From Methylobacterium sp. 77 (GTDB taxonomy: Bacteria > Pseudomonadota > Alphaproteobacteria > Rhizobiales > Beijerinckiaceae), in NCBI RefSeq assembly GCF_000372825.1, contig NZ_KB910516.1:2016011-2080010 (forward strand): a stretch of DNA of 64,000 nucleotides, given 5' to 3'. Below, piece after piece: positions 47,003-56,117 of the stretch. The first letter of the stretch is position 1. Each line of letters opens with the position of its first letter. Position numbers and translations under genes: made by a program. The notes beneath the pieces were generated by a model, which saw only the letters and a list, made by a program, of their open reading frames with translations, searched no databases and had not been told where the DNA came from.

Positions 47003-47560
47003 TCAGCGCCCGAAATCGCCGGCCCGGCTCGCCTTCAATGCAGGGCTCGCGCCCGCGAGCCGCCGCTTGAGCCGCACGATCGCTTCCCGCTGCAACTCGC
47101 TCGCGGCCGAATGGGCGCCGGCGACCTGCTGCAGCATGTCGATGAAGTGCAGACGCTCCGCCTCGGTGAGATTGTCCCGCAGCAGGGGCAGCAATTCGTC
47201 CGCCACCACCGAGAACGGCCGCCGCGCCTCGGTGTAGGTCCAGGCCCGCTCGAACGTGGCCGAGATCGAATCGATCTGCAGCGGAGAATCCATGAATTCC
47301 AGGATCTTGGTCTTCTCGGCGGCGGTGACGGGACTGCCCGTGCGGACGAGCTGGATCATCAGGATCACCGCCGCGAGCCGGACGTCCCGCACCCGCTTCA
47401 GCGGCGTGCCGATGATGTCCTCGAGCGTCGATTTCGCCCGGCGCTGAAGCCCCTTCGTATCGCGGTTGACCTCCTTCAGCGCCGTCGCGGTGCCGTGCAT
47501 GCGGATGACCCAGAACAGGATCGCACCCACGATCCCGACCACAGCGGCGATGACGACCAT
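47003..47560 (-). CDS. membrane-anchored protein, possible TerB-like domain
   Basis: A 185-residue protein with one N-terminal membrane helix (MVVIAAVVGIVGAILFWVI) and an otherwise helical, charged cytoplasmic region. The core RLAAVILMIQLVRTGSPVTAAEKTKI and LTEAERLHFIDMLQQVAGA resembles TerB-type helical bundles that end with acidic/HxxD patterns, but key metal residues were not assigned. Function unknown. It shares strand with the Hsp70-like gene 76 bases downstream. Confidence 0.6.
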   Translation of the reverse strand: MVVIAAVVGIVGAILFWVIRMHGTATALKEVNRDTKGLQRRAKSTLEDIIGTPLKRVRDVRLAAVILMIQLVRTGSPVTAAEKTKILEFMDSPLQIDSISATFERAWTYTEARRPFSVVADELLPLLRDNLTEAERLHFIDMLQQVAGAHSAASELQREAIVRLKRRLAGASPALKASRAGDFGR

Positions 47561-47713
47561 CTCAACGTGCCTTTCCCCGGAGCCGGCCCGGTCGGACGAT
47601 TGAATCGGGCGGGAGCATAGCGTCGCGGTTGTCGCGACAAAACCCGACGGGACGTGCCGCCATGCGAGGGATCGCCCCGTCCCGATCGATTCGCGGCCTC
47701 GCGTTTCGTGCGC

Positions 47714-49210
47714 TCAACCTTCCCCGAGATACCGATGGCGCAGGTGGCGCATGTAATCCGCCGCGCCGAGGGGCTTGCCGGTGGCGACGACGAGGAGTTC
47801 GTCGGTCTCCAGCAGGGACCCGCGTCCGTGCACGCTCTCGCGGAGCCAGCCGCGCAGGGCGGTGAAATCGCCCGCCGCCAAATCGGTGGAGATGCCGGGC
47901 AGGGTTTCGCGGGCGGCGCGGAAGAGCTGCGCCGCCGCCATGGCGCCGAGCGTGTAGGTCGGGAAATAGCCGAAGCTGCCGCCCGGCCAGTGGATGTCCT
48001 GCAGACAGCCGACCCGGTCGCTCGGCACGGCGAGACCGAGGAGGTCGCGCATGCCACGGTCGAAGGCGCCCGGCAGGTCGGCTACCGCGAGATCGCCGGC
48101 GATCATCGCCGATTCGAGGTCGTAGCGCAGGAGGATATGGGCCGGATACGTCACTTCGTCGGCATCGACCCGGATCAGCCCCGGCTCGACCCGCGTGTAG
48201 AGGCGGTGCAGGTTGTCGGCGTCCCACGCCCTCCCCTCCCCGCCGAAGGCCTCGCGCAGGAGTGGCGCGAGATAGGCGCAGAACTCGGCCGAGCGGCAGG
48301 CCTGCATCTCGATGAGGAGCGACTGGCTCTCGTGCAGGCTCATCCCCCGTGCATACCCCACCGGCTGCCGCAGCCATGCGGCCGGGCGCCCCTGCTCGTA
48401 GATCGCGTGGCCGGTCTCGTGCAGCACGCCCATCAGGGCCCGGCTGGCGTCGGCCTCCTCGTAGCGCGTGGTGATGCGGACGTCGTCGGTGGCGCCGCCG
48501 CAGAACGGGTGCAGGCTGACGTCGAGGCGGCCACGCTCGAAATCGAATCCGACCGCCCGCATCAGCGTGAGGCCCAGCTCCTTCTGAGCCTCGACCGGGA
48601 AAGGCCCGGGCAGCGGGATCGGAGCCGGCATCGCTGCCTGCCGGTCGCGGACCGTTGCGATCAGGCCCGGCAGTGTCGCGCGAAGCTCGGCGAAGAGCGG
48701 ATCGATCGTGGCGCGGCGCATGCCGGGATCGTAGCCGTCGAGGAGCGCGTCGTAGGGATCGAGCCCCAGGGCGGCGCCCTTGGCTTCGCCCACCTCGCGC
48801 TGGAGCCGCAGGGTTTCGGCGAGATGGGGAGCCAGCATCGCGAAATCCGATGCCGCCCTTGCTTCGCGCCAGACCATCTCGGAGCGGGAGGAGGCCTTGG
48901 AACTCGCGGCCACGAGGTCCGCCGGGACGGCCGAGGCGTGGAGATAGGCACGCCGCATCTCGCGCAGGTTGGCCCGCTCCCACTCGCCGAGGGCGGCCTC
49001 GTCATCGGAGGCACGGGCGATCAGATCACCGGTCTCGGCGGCGGTGAGGATCTCGTGGGCGATGACCCGCAACTGGGCGAGCTGCTCGGCCCGGCCGTCG
49101 GCTGCACCATCCGGCATCAGCGTCTGCGCATCCCAACCGAGGATGCCGGCGGCATCCTCGACGGCGCCGATGCGGGCGAAGCGGGTGGCAAGGGTTCGGT
49201 AAGGGTGCAT
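47714..49210 (-). CDS. M32-family metallocarboxypeptidase
   Basis: A 498-residue zinc peptidase with the HEXXH motif HETGH (residues 264-268) in LMGVLHETGHAIYEQ. The family core segments HPFCGGATDDVRITTRY and SLHESQSLLIEMQACRS supply the third ligand (Glu in SLHESQS) and substrate binding. Length is the family norm. It removes C-terminal residues from peptides in the cytoplasm. The RTX gene begins 252 bases away on the other strand. Confidence 0.92.
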   Translation of the reverse strand: MHPYRTLATRFARIGAVEDAAGILGWDAQTLMPDGAADGRAEQLAQLRVIAHEILTAAETGDLIARASDDEAALGEWERANLREMRRAYLHASAVPADLVAASSKASSRSEMVWREARAASDFAMLAPHLAETLRLQREVGEAKGAALGLDPYDALLDGYDPGMRRATIDPLFAELRATLPGLIATVRDRQAAMPAPIPLPGPFPVEAQKELGLTLMRAVGFDFERGRLDVSLHPFCGGATDDVRITTRYEEADASRALMGVLHETGHAIYEQGRPAAWLRQPVGYARGMSLHESQSLLIEMQACRSAEFCAYLAPLLREAFGGEGRAWDADNLHRLYTRVEPGLIRVDADEVTYPAHILLRYDLESAMIAGDLAVADLPGAFDRGMRDLLGLAVPSDRVGCLQDIHWPGGSFGYFPTYTLGAMAAAQLFRAARETLPGISTDLAAGDFTALRGWLRESVHGRGSLLETDELLVVATGKPLGAADYMRHLRHRYLGEG

Positions 49211-49405
49211 TGTCGCGGCTGGCCTTTCTGCTTCCGGGGGCGCCCTACAATGAAACCACCAGTCTCAGGAAGCGCGCGCATGTCCATCGAATCTTAGACG
49301 AGCGAGGCGTCAGACGATGGATGAATTCCATGGCTCGATTTCAGCCACGGCGTGTCCTCTAGGCTACTGCGGAGTACGGAAAAAGCGCTATGTTTCGCGA
49401 ATGCG

Positions 49406-49429
49406 CAAAATACGTTCGGCTGTATTTTG
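49406..49429. repeat. inverted repeat CAAAATAC-N8-GTATTTTG before the RTX gene
   Basis: Perfect 8-base arms (49406-49413 and 49422-49429) flank GTTCGGCT, 34-57 bases upstream of the RTX ATG. It may be an operator or a leader hairpin; there is no T-run. It lies inside an AT-rich stretch of the 252-base gap 49211-49462, which otherwise holds no gene. Confidence 0.6.
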
Positions 49430-49462
49430 TCGAAATCAACGCTGTTGTGACCTGGTGCAAAG

Positions 49463-50581
49463 ATGAACTCGATAAAAATTACGAGCGGTAAGGTGTTTCA
49501 AGATCATGATAGTCGCGATTTCGGAGTCGTGGGTTCATTTGGGGACGATTTGAGCGACTCGTATGAGGTCTCAGTTGGCTACGGCGCATCCGGCGATACC
49601 CTTTTTTTCGGGTATCCATCTGGTTCGATGCTGTCCTACGGCATCCCATCCATCGCCGCCTTCGCCTTCAACTTTGCCAAGAACGTGGCCGTAGTCTCGA
49701 TACAGGGCTACAAGTACAGCGATGTCTTGATCGGAGGCCTTAAGGGCGACCTCCTAGATGGTGGTGCCGGTGGCGACCTCATCAACGGTGGGGCCGGTCG
49801 AGATACCGTCAGCTACGAACATTCCAACACCAAAGTCAGCGTGAATCTTGAGACCGGCCTTTGCAAGGGGGGCGATGCCGCCGGCGATCGCCTGGTGAGC
49901 ATCGAGAACATTGTTGGAAGCGCGAATAACGACCATCTGATCGGGGATGCAAAAGCGAACACGTTGGTGAGCAACGGTGGGTACGATACCCTCGAAGGAG
50001 GAGCTGGGAACGACCACATCGTCATTAGCTCGAAGATCGACCGTATCGATGGTGGATCCGGTCAGGATACCCTTACGATCACGGAGGGCTCCTTCGTGGC
50101 GCTGACGAGCGGTCGCTTTACGGGGGTCGAGAAGATTAATGTCGAGAACGATGCCACTCTCAATTTGAAGAACGTCGAGATCGGAGTGTCCATCAAATCG
50201 TTGAGCACTGCGGATCATGGGATCGCGCATGACGTCGATATAACAGGTACCTCTGGAGCCGATCGGATAACCGCTGGATCAGGCGGCGACTATCTCGATG
50301 GGCATAAGGGGAACGACAAGTTGTTCGGTGGTGCTGGTGCCGACATTTTCAATTTCGATGACGATTTCGGGCGTGATGAGATTTACAAATTTAACATAAA
50401 AACCGATAATTTGTTGGTCTATAAATTTGCGAAGTCAATGGACGACATTAACATTAAGTCCGTCCATGGTGGCGCCGACACCGAGATTACGTTTTCCGGT
50501 AGCGTTGATCCCAACCAAAAGATCATTCTGCACGGAGTCGATGCTTCGGCGGTATCGGAAGATGCATTCTGGTTCGTCTGA
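49463..50581 (+). CDS. calcium-binding RTX-repeat protein (probable type I secretion substrate)
   Basis: This 372-residue acidic protein has no N-terminal signal. It carries several GGxGxDxUx-type nonapeptides, as in GGLKGDLLDGGAGGDLINGGAGRD (residues about 91-114), GGSGQDTLTI, and SGGDYLDGHKGNDKLFGGAGADIF near residues 273-296. The C-terminus ends SEDAFWFV, like the hydrophobic end of type I secretion signals. RTX repeats bind calcium and fold outside the cell. Codon use is visibly richer in A/T than its neighbours, suggesting transfer or relaxed selection. No catalytic domain or secretion genes are nearby. Confidence 0.85.
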   Translation: MNSIKITSGKVFQDHDSRDFGVVGSFGDDLSDSYEVSVGYGASGDTLFFGYPSGSMLSYGIPSIAAFAFNFAKNVAVVSIQGYKYSDVLIGGLKGDLLDGGAGGDLINGGAGRDTVSYEHSNTKVSVNLETGLCKGGDAAGDRLVSIENIVGSANNDHLIGDAKANTLVSNGGYDTLEGGAGNDHIVISSKIDRIDGGSGQDTLTITEGSFVALTSGRFTGVEKINVENDATLNLKNVEIGVSIKSLSTADHGIAHDVDITGTSGADRITAGSGGDYLDGHKGNDKLFGGAGADIFNFDDDFGRDEIYKFNIKTDNLLVYKFAKSMDDINIKSVHGGADTEITFSGSVDPNQKIILHGVDASAVSEDAFWFV

Positions 50582-50631
50582 TCGGGAAGTGTGATCATTC
50601 TTCGGGACGAAAGGAATCGAAAACTGGCGCG

Positions 50632-51948
50632 TCAGCTCTCCTCCTCGCGGCGCTCCCGTCGCAAGCGCTCCCAATGCGCGAGGCGGTCGCCGTAGCGGGT
50701 CTCCATGCCTCGGTCGGTGGGCTCGTAGAAGTGCTGGCGTCCGAGCTGTTCCGGCCAGTAATCCTGGCCCGAGAACGCGTCCGGTTCGTCATGGTCGTAG
50801 CGGTAGCCCTCGCCGTAGCCGATCTTGCGCATCAGCTTGGTCGAGCCGTTCAGGATGGTGCGGGGCGGCGGCAATGAGCCGTGCTCCTTCGCCACCCGCG
50901 TCGCCGCCTTGTAGGCGTTGTAGACCGCGTTCGATTTCGGTGCGCAGGCAAGGTAGACGGTGACCTGGGCGAGGGCCAGCTCGCCCTCCGGGGAGCCGAG
51001 GAAGTCGAACGCGTCCTTGGCAGCGGTGGCCACCACCAGGGCCTGCGGATCGGCGAGGCCGATATCCTCCACCGCCATCCGGACGAGGCGTCGGGCGATG
51101 AACAGGCGATCCTCGCCTCCGTCGAGCATGCGACAGAGATAGTACAGCGCCGCATCGGGGTCCGAGCCGCGCACGGTCTTATGCAGGGCGCTGATGAGGT
51201 TGTAATGGCCCTCCTGGCTCTTGTCGTAGATCGGCGCCCGGCGCTGGACGATCTCCTGCAGGGTGGCCGCGTCGAAGATCTCGTCGCGCTTGGCCGAGCG
51301 CCAGACTTCTTCCGCCAGGGTCAGGCAGGCGCGCCCGTCGCCGTCGGCCATGCGGACGAGAACGCCGCGCGCCTCCTCGTCCAGCGGCAGCGGCCGTTCC
51401 GTCAGCGCCTCGGCGCGGACCAGCAGTTTGGCGATGGCCGCGTCGTCGAGGGACCGGAACAGCAGGACGCGGGCTCGCGACAGCAGCGCGGCGTTGAGTT
51501 CGAAGGAGGGGTTCTCGGTGGTGGCGCCCACGAGCGTCACCGTCCCGTCCTCCATGACGGGAAGGAAGGCGTCGAGCTGCGCCCGGTTGAAGCGGTGGAT
51601 CTCGTCCACGAAGAGAAGCGTCCCCTGCCCCATCGTCCTGCGCTGGCGGGCCGCCTCGAACACCTTCTTCAGGTCGGCGATGCCGGAGAAAATCGCGGAG
51701 ATCTGCTCGAACTTAAGATCGGTCTCATGCGCGAGGAGGCGGGCCACCGTCGTCTTGCCGGTGCCCGGCGGCCCCCAGAACACCAGAGAGCCGAAGGATT
51801 TTGAATTGAGCAGGCGGGTCAGCGAACCGTCCGGCCCGGTCAGGTGCTCCTGTCCCACCACCTCCGAGAGGGAACGGGGCCGCAGCCGGTCGGCGAGCGG
51901 CCGCGGCGCGTCGTTCTGCAGGCCGGCGGAGGCGAAGAGATCGGACAT
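50632..51948 (-). CDS. rarA: replication-associated recombination protein A (RarA/MgsA)
   Basis: This 438-residue AAA+ ATPase acts at stalled replication forks. Walker A is GPPGTGKTT (59-67), Walker B LLFVDEIHRFN, with TENPSFELNAALLSRARVL as sensor region and GRACLTLAEE later. The C-terminal tetramer domain (GHYNLISALHKTVRGSDPDAALYYLCRML) is characteristic. The start MSDLFASAGLQND was chosen; the longer in-frame region upstream is not conserved. In Rhizobiales it usually follows an htrA gene and precedes rluA, here separated by inserted genes. Confidence 0.94.
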   Translation of the reverse strand: MSDLFASAGLQNDAPRPLADRLRPRSLSEVVGQEHLTGPDGSLTRLLNSKSFGSLVFWGPPGTGKTTVARLLAHETDLKFEQISAIFSGIADLKKVFEAARQRRTMGQGTLLFVDEIHRFNRAQLDAFLPVMEDGTVTLVGATTENPSFELNAALLSRARVLLFRSLDDAAIAKLLVRAEALTERPLPLDEEARGVLVRMADGDGRACLTLAEEVWRSAKRDEIFDAATLQEIVQRRAPIYDKSQEGHYNLISALHKTVRGSDPDAALYYLCRMLDGGEDRLFIARRLVRMAVEDIGLADPQALVVATAAKDAFDFLGSPEGELALAQVTVYLACAPKSNAVYNAYKAATRVAKEHGSLPPPRTILNGSTKLMRKIGYGEGYRYDHDEPDAFSGQDYWPEQLGRQHFYEPTDRGMETRYGDRLAHWERLRRERREEES

Positions 51949-52366
51949 CGGCGCATAGAAGACGCGGGCCGCCTCATCCCGCAATCCGGAAATGGCATCG
52001 TCCCCGCGATTCCATGGCTCACCCGTAGCCGTGACGACTCGGGAATGCCGCTCGGCGGCATCCCGTCGATCGGGCATATCCCGGCCTCGGGTCGGTCTCA
52101 GATCGGAAGCAGCACCAGCTCCGAATAGAGCAGATCGAGCGGCTCCCTCATCACGTCGCCGATCCGCGAGGTGGCGGAGGAGACGGGATCGGCTATCGCT
52201 GCACGAAGCTATAAGGAGGCGTGGATCGCGATCCCTCGGATCGTCGGGCAGCCGATGGAACGGCTCATCCGCGCCGATCGCCATTTGCGGCAACATTCGG
52301 GATACAGGGACAGGGCAGAAAGTGCCCCATCGCCGAGAGGATGTCGTCGAACCGGAGCCCCACGCC
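51949..52366. other. 418-base divergent region between rarA and the dioxygenase
   Basis: No gene was supported. GC-rich with no obvious promoter hexamers. It separates rarA (minus) from the dioxygenase gene (plus), which itself is inserted before htrA. Confidence 0.5.
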
Positions 52367-53221
52367 ATGTCCTGCGACCACGGCCTGTCCCGCCGCGCTG
52401 CCCTGTTCGGGCTGACGGCCTCATCCACCGGCGCCTTCGCCGCGACGAAGGACGCGCATCCCGCCCGGAGGATCCCCCTCGATTCCGATGCCTGCATCCT
52501 GACACCGCAATCGATCGAGGGCCCCTACTACCTCGACCCGCGTCTCGTGCGTTCCGACATCGCCGAAGGTCGCAGCGGAGTTCCCCTCCGCCTTCGCCTG
52601 CGCGTGATCCACGCGGCAGCCTGCATCGCGATTCACGGTGCCCGCGTGGATGTCTGGCATGCCGACGCCCAGGGGCTCTATTCCGGCTACCAGGGCCAGG
52701 GCGATACCCGAAAAATCTCGACCCTGGGGCAGGCCTTCCTGCGCGGAACGCAGGCCAGCGACGAGAATGGCTGGGCGACGTTCGAGACGATCTATCCCGG
52801 CTGGTATCCCGGCCGGGCGACCCACATCCACTTCAAGGTCTTCCTCGACGAGCGCACGCTCGTGACCGGGCAGATGTATCTCGTCGAGGCGATCAACGAG
52901 TTCGTCTACGGCAACATCCCCGCCTACGGGAAGCGTCATCAGCCGCGCGAGATCCTCAACGCCACGGACAGGATCGCGCTGGACGAAGACCCGCAGCGTC
53001 TTGCCTTCTGCGCCATCAAGGAGGAACGCGACCGCTACGTGGCGACCCTGTCGGTGGGTGTCGACCGCCGAGCCCCCCGGCATTCCGGCGGCCTCGGCCC
53101 GATCGCGGGAGCAGGGTTCCTTCTCCCCCCGCCGCTCAGAAGCCTCCTCGGCTTCGGCTCGACCCCCAACTTCGCGGACAGGGTCGATGCCCTCGTGCCG
53201 GGCGCCAGGGCCCGGCCATAG
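52367..53221 (+). CDS. intradiol ring-cleavage dioxygenase-like protein with Tat-like signal
   Basis: A 284-residue protein. The N-terminus MSCDHGLSRRAALFGLTASS has a twin-arginine motif, suggesting export. The core has the intradiol fold: QSIEGPYYLDP, RVDVWHADAQGLYSGYQ with Tyr105, and WYPGRATHIHFKV with Tyr147, His153 and His155 as likely Fe(III) ligands. It may cleave catechol-like rings or belong to the broader group of extracytoplasmic intradiol homologues whose substrates are unknown. It stands alone on the plus strand between htrA and rarA. Confidence 0.8.
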   Translation: MSCDHGLSRRAALFGLTASSTGAFAATKDAHPARRIPLDSDACILTPQSIEGPYYLDPRLVRSDIAEGRSGVPLRLRLRVIHAAACIAIHGARVDVWHADAQGLYSGYQGQGDTRKISTLGQAFLRGTQASDENGWATFETIYPGWYPGRATHIHFKVFLDERTLVTGQMYLVEAINEFVYGNIPAYGKRHQPREILNATDRIALDEDPQRLAFCAIKEERDRYVATLSVGVDRRAPRHSGGLGPIAGAGFLLPPPLRSLLGFGSTPNFADRVDALVPGARARP

Positions 53222-53257
53222 CAGCGGCTTTCCCCGCCGCCCCGTCGCGATCCGGCA

Positions 53258-54709
53258 TCAGCCGCCGAAAACCGACGTCAGAACCTCGCCGCCGCGATTG
53301 ATCGAGACTTCCCACATCCCGGCGGTGGACCGTGTCAGGCGCTCGAGGTCCTTGGTGGTCGTCACCGGTGCGCCGTTGATCGCCACGATCACGTCGCCGA
53401 TCTGGAGGCCGGCACGGGCTGCGATGGAGCCCTCGTCGACGGACGAGACCGCGACTCCCTCGCTGGCGAAGTCCTTCTGCAGCTCCTCGGCCACGGCCGG
53501 AGAGGTGTTGACCAGGGTGGCGCCGAGGAAAGGTGAGCGCGTGCGCACCTTCAGCGCATCGCGCGGACGTGTCTCCGGAGCCGAGGCGAGCTTGACCGAG
53601 ACGGTGGAGCGGGTGGTGCCACGCAGAATCCCGAATTTCGCGGCTCCGCTGATGCCCTTGAGGGCGAAGCGGTAGCCGAAGGCTTCCGGATCGTCGACGA
53701 CCTTGTCGTCCACCGTCAGGATCAGGTCGCCGCGCTTGAGGCCCGCTTCCTCGGCGGGGCTCTTCGGCTGAAGGCTCGCCACCAGGACGCCGGTCGGATG
53801 GTCGAGGCCCATGCTCTCGGCGATGTCGGGCGTCACGTTCTGCACCCGCGCGCCGAGCCAGGGACGGCGCACAGTGGTGGCGCCGCCCTTGGCCGTCTCG
53901 ACCACGGCGCGGACCATGCTGGTGGGGATGGCAAAGCCGATGCCGTGGCTTCCCCCCGATTGCGAATAGATCGCGGTGTTGATGCCGACGAGTTGTCCCT
54001 GGAGATCGACCAGGGCGCCGCCCGAATTGCCCGGATTGATCGCGGCATCGGTCTGGATGAAGAACTGGTAGTCGGACGAGCCGACCTGGGTGCGCGCCAG
54101 AGCCGAGACGATGCCTTGCGTCACCGTCTGGCCGACGCCGAACGGATTGCCGATCGCCATGACGAAGTCGCCGACTTCCAGGGCTTCCGAATCCCCCATG
54201 GGCATCGGCACGAGGCCGCCGACCGGGCTCTTGATCTTGATCACGGCGAGATCGGTGCGGGGATCGCGCAGGACGATGGTCGCCTCGAACTCGCGCCGGT
54301 CGGAGAGCGAGACCCGGACCTCGTTCATGTTGTCGATGACGTGGTTATTCGTGATGACGAGGCCGGATTCGTCGACGATGACGCCGGAGCCCAGGGATTT
54401 CTGCGCCCGCTCGCCCGGCATGCCGCGCCCGCGTCCGGAGCCCTGCTCGCCGAAGAAGCGGCGCATGAACTCCTCCATGGCGCTGCGCGACGTGCCGCGC
54501 TGCTCCGTATGGGAGGCGTAGACGTTCACCACCGAAGGCGCCGCCCGTTTCACCACCGGGGCGAAGGAGAGCTGGACCTCACCTTTCGAGGACGGCACGG
54601 CCTTCGCCGATCCGTGCGGCTCCTGCGTCTTCATCATCTGCGCGTTGGCGCCCGATGAGACGAGGAACGTCGCAGTGACGAGGCAGGCGAGCAGCGGCCG
54701 ACGAAACAT
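53258..54709 (-). CDS. Do/DegQ-family periplasmic serine endoprotease (HtrA)
   Basis: This 483-residue protease has a signal peptide (MFRRPLLACLVTATFLVSSGANA). The catalytic triad is His123 (ITNNHVIDN), Asp153 (TDLAVIKI) and Ser229 (NPGNSGGAL). Two PDZ domains follow (GVLVASLQPKSPAEEAGLKRGDLIL and VSSVDEGSIAARAGLQIGDVIV). HtrA proteins degrade misfolded envelope proteins and assist folding. The start follows from the signal peptide. In Rhizobiales it normally lies directly upstream of rarA. Confidence 0.93.
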   Translation of the reverse strand: MFRRPLLACLVTATFLVSSGANAQMMKTQEPHGSAKAVPSSKGEVQLSFAPVVKRAAPSVVNVYASHTEQRGTSRSAMEEFMRRFFGEQGSGRGRGMPGERAQKSLGSGVIVDESGLVITNNHVIDNMNEVRVSLSDRREFEATIVLRDPRTDLAVIKIKSPVGGLVPMPMGDSEALEVGDFVMAIGNPFGVGQTVTQGIVSALARTQVGSSDYQFFIQTDAAINPGNSGGALVDLQGQLVGINTAIYSQSGGSHGIGFAIPTSMVRAVVETAKGGATTVRRPWLGARVQNVTPDIAESMGLDHPTGVLVASLQPKSPAEEAGLKRGDLILTVDDKVVDDPEAFGYRFALKGISGAAKFGILRGTTRSTVSVKLASAPETRPRDALKVRTRSPFLGATLVNTSPAVAEELQKDFASEGVAVSSVDEGSIAARAGLQIGDVIVAINGAPVTTTKDLERLTRSTAGMWEVSINRGGEVLTSVFGG

Positions 54710-54798
54710 CGCGATCTCCCGGATTGCGCGCGCGAACGGCAGGACCGCCGCGGAATCCGGGATATCTAGACGCGCCGGCCCGTCGGCGCGAGGGGTGT

Positions 54799-55581
54799 TC
54801 AGGCCACGCGGACCGATGCGGCGATGCGACCGGCGCGGCGCGCGAGGCTGGCGAAGCAGCTCAGCGAGGCATCGGCCGCCCGCTGCATCTCGCTGACCTG
54901 AAGCCGGAGGGCATCGGCCGGGTTCTTCGCCGTCGACAGGGCACGCCAATGTGCGAACGTGGCGATGCTCTCGTTCCGGACATAGGCCGTCAGCGTGTCG
55001 TTCGCGGCGGTGATCTCTGTCAGGGCGGAGGCGGGAACGATCCGCTGCTGCTGCGAGGCGAGATCCTGGGCCGATGCGATGGCGGTCTCGATCTCGACCG
55101 GCAGAAGCGACTCCGACAGGGCTTCGCTCTCCTCAGCCGCGCTGTCCGCGATCGGAGGCGGCGCGGCGTCCTCGCCCTGCGCGACGGCGGCGGTGTCGTC
55201 GGAAGAGACGTGCTCGGCTTCCGGCTCCTGGGGCGTGGGCGCCTGGAGAGACGATTCCTTCGATGCGATGGTTTCGGCAATCGCGCCGTCGCCGATGGCG
55301 GGAGCCTCTTCCGCCGCCTGCGCCGAGAGCAGCGCTGCCGGCGAGACGCTCTCGAACAGAGTCTCGGTCACCGGTGCCTCGACGACATCGGCAGCGGGTA
55401 TCTCGACCGTTCCCTCGTCCACCGTCGCATCCTGCGGCACGGCCGCGGCATCGTCGGCGGTCGCGGCGAGTTCTGGGACGTACGTCATGGCTGCACTCGC
55501 TTCAGTCGTGGAAAGCTGGGTCGGGCGTGTGGTCTTGCTCCTCGCGCGATCGATGGGGCGTCCTTGTCGGCGTATGGCCAT
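54799..55581 (-). CDS. long acidic protein with C-terminal phasin-like region
   Basis: A 260-residue protein starting after a perfect AGGAGG nine bases upstream. Residues about 1-30 are basic, residues 30-170 are an acidic Ala/Glu/Pro/Ser stretch that looks disordered, and the last 80 residues (NDTLTAYVRNESIATFAHWRAL ... LRLQVSEMQRAADASLSCFASLARR) resemble phasin amphipathic helices. The next gene upstream on the strand is a true phasin, which supports a role on PHA granules. The N-terminal extension is unlike ordinary phasins of 110-200 residues. Confidence 0.6.
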   Translation of the reverse strand: MAIRRQGRPIDRARSKTTRPTQLSTTEASAAMTYVPELAATADDAAAVPQDATVDEGTVEIPAADVVEAPVTETLFESVSPAALLSAQAAEEAPAIGDGAIAETIASKESSLQAPTPQEPEAEHVSSDDTAAVAQGEDAAPPPIADSAAEESEALSESLLPVEIETAIASAQDLASQQQRIVPASALTEITAANDTLTAYVRNESIATFAHWRALSTAKNPADALRLQVSEMQRAADASLSCFASLARRAGRIAASVRVA

Positions 55582-55757
55582 GATTCGCGTCCTCCTCGTC
55601 CAAAGTCCGCCGCGTACCGCCCGATCCTGGCGAGTGCCGTCTCGCGGTTCACGCCGAAATCCGGGTTGGCTGCCACCGGGGCAGCCGACCCGTATCCCGG
55701 CTCTTCACCCTTCGCACGATCCGGCACCGAGCCGGTTCGCGCGAAGACGATCCTGGA

Positions 55758-56117
55758 TCAAACGCTCTTCGTGACGTTCGGAGCAAGGGCGGCGAGATCC
55801 TTGGCCTGGGCCTGCATCGTGGCGATCTGCGTGCGCAGGAAATCGCTCTGAAGCTCGAAGGCCTCCTTCAGATCGCGGGTGCGCACCAGCTTCTGGGCGA
55901 AGTCGAAGGTGGAGCTCGCATTCTGCTGAACCTGGTCGAGACCCTTGGCGACCACGGCCTGCATGGACTCGTTCACCGTCTTCGACGACGACTGGACCTG
56001 CTCGGCGGACTTGATGACGGTGCCGAGCAAGCTGCTCACGGCGGTCCGGGCCTGATGGACGCTCTTTTCCGCGAAGTCGCGCAGCTCGGCGGGGATCTCG
56101 TAAGTCGGGGCGTTCAT
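55758..56117 (-). CDS. phasin family protein
   Basis: This 119-residue amphipathic helical protein begins MNAPTYEIPAELRDFAEKSVHQART. It continues with SAEQVQSSSKTVNESMQAVVAKGLDQVQQNASSTFDFAQKLV and LRTQIATMQAQAKDLAALA, the phasin-2 pattern. Phasins coat polyhydroxyalkanoate granules. ATG 56117 follows GAGG upstream; a slightly longer start at 56129 was rejected. Nested TTGC/GCAA palindromes cover its promoter (56150-56199), suggesting repression when PHA is low. Confidence 0.85.
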   Translation of the reverse strand: MNAPTYEIPAELRDFAEKSVHQARTAVSSLLGTVIKSAEQVQSSSKTVNESMQAVVAKGLDQVQQNASSTFDFAQKLVRTRDLKEAFELQSDFLRTQIATMQAQAKDLAALAPNVTKSV

